Source: Spirochaetia bacterium
GTDB lineage: Bacteria > Spirochaetota > Spirochaetia > Treponematales > Treponemataceae
DNA: 13,813 nucleotides
Reading direction: 5' to 3'
Assembly (NCBI GenBank): GCA_900770075.1
Contig: CAAGIZ010000109.1
Location: 1-13,813 of the forward strand
Of this stretch, positions 12,834-13,813 are shown piece by piece (within the stretch, counting starts at the first letter, position 1; the number at the start of each line of letters is the position of its first letter). Made by a program: the position numbers and the translations under genes. The notes below the pieces were generated by a model. That model was not told the origin of the DNA. It made no database searches and saw nothing but the letters and a program-made list of their open reading frames with translations.

Positions 12834-13712
12834 CTATTGAACGTCGGCTGCTTCCGCAGCCTCTAATGTATTGTACATGAGCATGGCGATGGTCATGGGG
12901 CCTACGCCGCCGGGTACAGGGGTTATAAAGGAGGCTTTTTCCTTGATGGCGTCAAAATCCGTATCGCCCACAAGACGGAAACCGCTTTTTTTAGTGGCAT
13001 CTGGGATTCTGTTTACGCCTACATCGATTACAACGGCACCTTCTTTTACCATATCCGCCGTTACAGTGTGAGGATGTCCCGAAGCAGCCACAACGATGTC
13101 TGCCTGCCTTACGATTTCTGCCATGTTTTTTGTTCCAGTGTGGCACATGGTAACGGTGCAGTTGGTTTCCCGGCGGGCAAGCAAAAGGGTTACAGGCTTT
13201 CCGACAATGTTTGAACGCCCTATTACCACCGCATGTTTTCCGGAAGTTTCAATTCCCATCTTTTCCAAAAGCACGATTATTCCGTGGGGAGTACAAGGCA
13301 AAAAGGCTTTTTTTCCGATTAACATCTTGCCCACGTTTACAGGATGGAAACCGTCCACATCTTTTGACGGGTCAATTGCCATAATCACCTTGTCCTCATC
13401 TATATGCTTAGGCAAAGGCAGCTGAACCAATATTCCGTGTACGCTTTTGTCTTTGTTCAGCCGGTCGATTAAAGCAAGAAGTTCTTCTTCCGTCGTGTTT
13501 TCCGGCAGAATTTCTGAGCGGTCTGTCATTCCGGCTTCTGCCAGAGCCTTGCGCTTACCGGTTACATAGCTTACGGAAGCAGGGTTTTCTCCTACAAGAA
13601 CCACTGCAAGGCAGGGATTTATGCCCTTTTCTTTTAATGCGGCAACTTTTTCTGCCACTCCGGCACGAACTTCCAGTGCAATCTGTTTTCCGTCAATAAT
13701 CTGTGCACTCAT
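12834..13712 (-). CDS. folD: Bifunctional methylene-THF dehydrogenase / methenyl-THF cyclohydrolase
   Basis: Interconverts 5,10-methylene-THF and 10-formyl-THF, using NADP for the dehydrogenase step; cytoplasmic. The 292 residues match the family. Signatures: GENPASVSYVTGKRKALAEAG with Tyr49 and catalytic Lys53; GILVQLPLP; KDVDGFHPVNVGKM; PCTPHGI; the nucleotide-binding VIGRSNIVGKP; VIDVGVN; and PVPGGVGPMTIAML near the end. ATG at 13712 has a perfect GGAGGT six bases upstream. It works with Fhs, encoded to the left, to supply formyl and methylene units. The last codons (EAAEAADVQ) encode a small hairpin, GGCTGC-TTCC-GCAGCC (12846-12861), which continues the palindrome run of the following gap into the coding end. 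The promoter is presumably upstream of 13713; I could not pick one out in the remaining 101 bp. Confidence 0.97.
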   Translation of the reverse strand: MSAQIIDGKQIALEVRAGVAEKVAALKEKGINPCLAVVLVGENPASVSYVTGKRKALAEAGMTDRSEILPENTTEEELLALIDRLNKDKSVHGILVQLPLPKHIDEDKVIMAIDPSKDVDGFHPVNVGKMLIGKKAFLPCTPHGIIVLLEKMGIETSGKHAVVIGRSNIVGKPVTLLLARRETNCTVTMCHTGTKNMAEIVRQADIVVAASGHPHTVTADMVKEGAVVIDVGVNRIPDATKKSGFRLVGDTDFDAIKEKASFITPVPGGVGPMTIAMLMYNTLEAAEAADVQ

Positions 13713-13813
13713 TTTTTACCTCCACAAAATCACGCATAAAAAATCTCCGTAACCAACTGCCAGTCAGGGGGTTTTTATCCTGTGCAGGGCATTTCAAAAA
13801 TCTGCCTCAGGCT

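Noticed and set aside
12512..12880. Plus-strand frame of 122 codons across the hairpin array, and a minus-strand frame of 84 codons (12541-12795)
   Set aside because: Both simply translate the palindromic repeat; the minus frame includes the PEPVEG peptide produced by the TTCGACAGGCTCAGG repeat word. No ribosome site or protein-like composition.

Overview
The window most likely comes from a spirochaete, probably a Treponema or close relative. The lysyl-tRNA synthetase is the class I type typical of spirochaetes and archaea. The partial EF-G resembles the spirochaetal/mitochondrial EF-G1 branch. Base composition is moderate, with A/T-rich gaps between genes. The genus is an inference; there is no rRNA or other marker here.

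Layout, left to right. Two plus-strand genes come first: the 3' end of an elongation factor G gene and a small RecA/KaiC-like P-loop protein, closed by a strong bidirectional terminator. A minus-strand block follows, with a membrane protein of unknown function and formate-tetrahydrofolate ligase (fhs). A 335-bp divergent gap holds a likely fhs promoter, a G/C-rich palindromic repeat, and the promoter and candidate operator of a small plus-strand MarR regulator. The rest is all minus strand. lysS stands alone. Then, in transcription order from the right: folD; a 307-bp gap packed with hairpins; folE2-miaB (ATGA overlap); two hairpins; and a probable operon of a LapA-domain protein, a secreted SPOR protein (ATGA overlap), thiamine pyrophosphokinase and an MFS transporter.

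How the genes fit together. fhs and folD supply and interconvert one-carbon tetrahydrofolates. FolE2 makes dihydroneopterin triphosphate from GTP, which feeds folate and also queuosine-type tRNA modification. Its overlap with miaB, a tRNA methylthiotransferase, makes the second role worth considering. lysS and EF-G are translation genes. LapA-like plus SPOR proteins point to the cell envelope.

The protein genes are mostly ordinary housekeeping genes. The unusual material is between them. Four gaps carry runs of near-perfect palindromes with unrelated stem sequences and mostly no T-tract. Two of them (about 4191-4299 and 12571-12830) share short sequence words in the same order, as though they were diverged members of one structured repeat family. 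The MarR gene has a clean 7-2-7 palindrome at its predicted transcription start, resembling the E. coli marO site. No CRISPR array, tRNA, rRNA, transposase, phage gene or defence system was seen.
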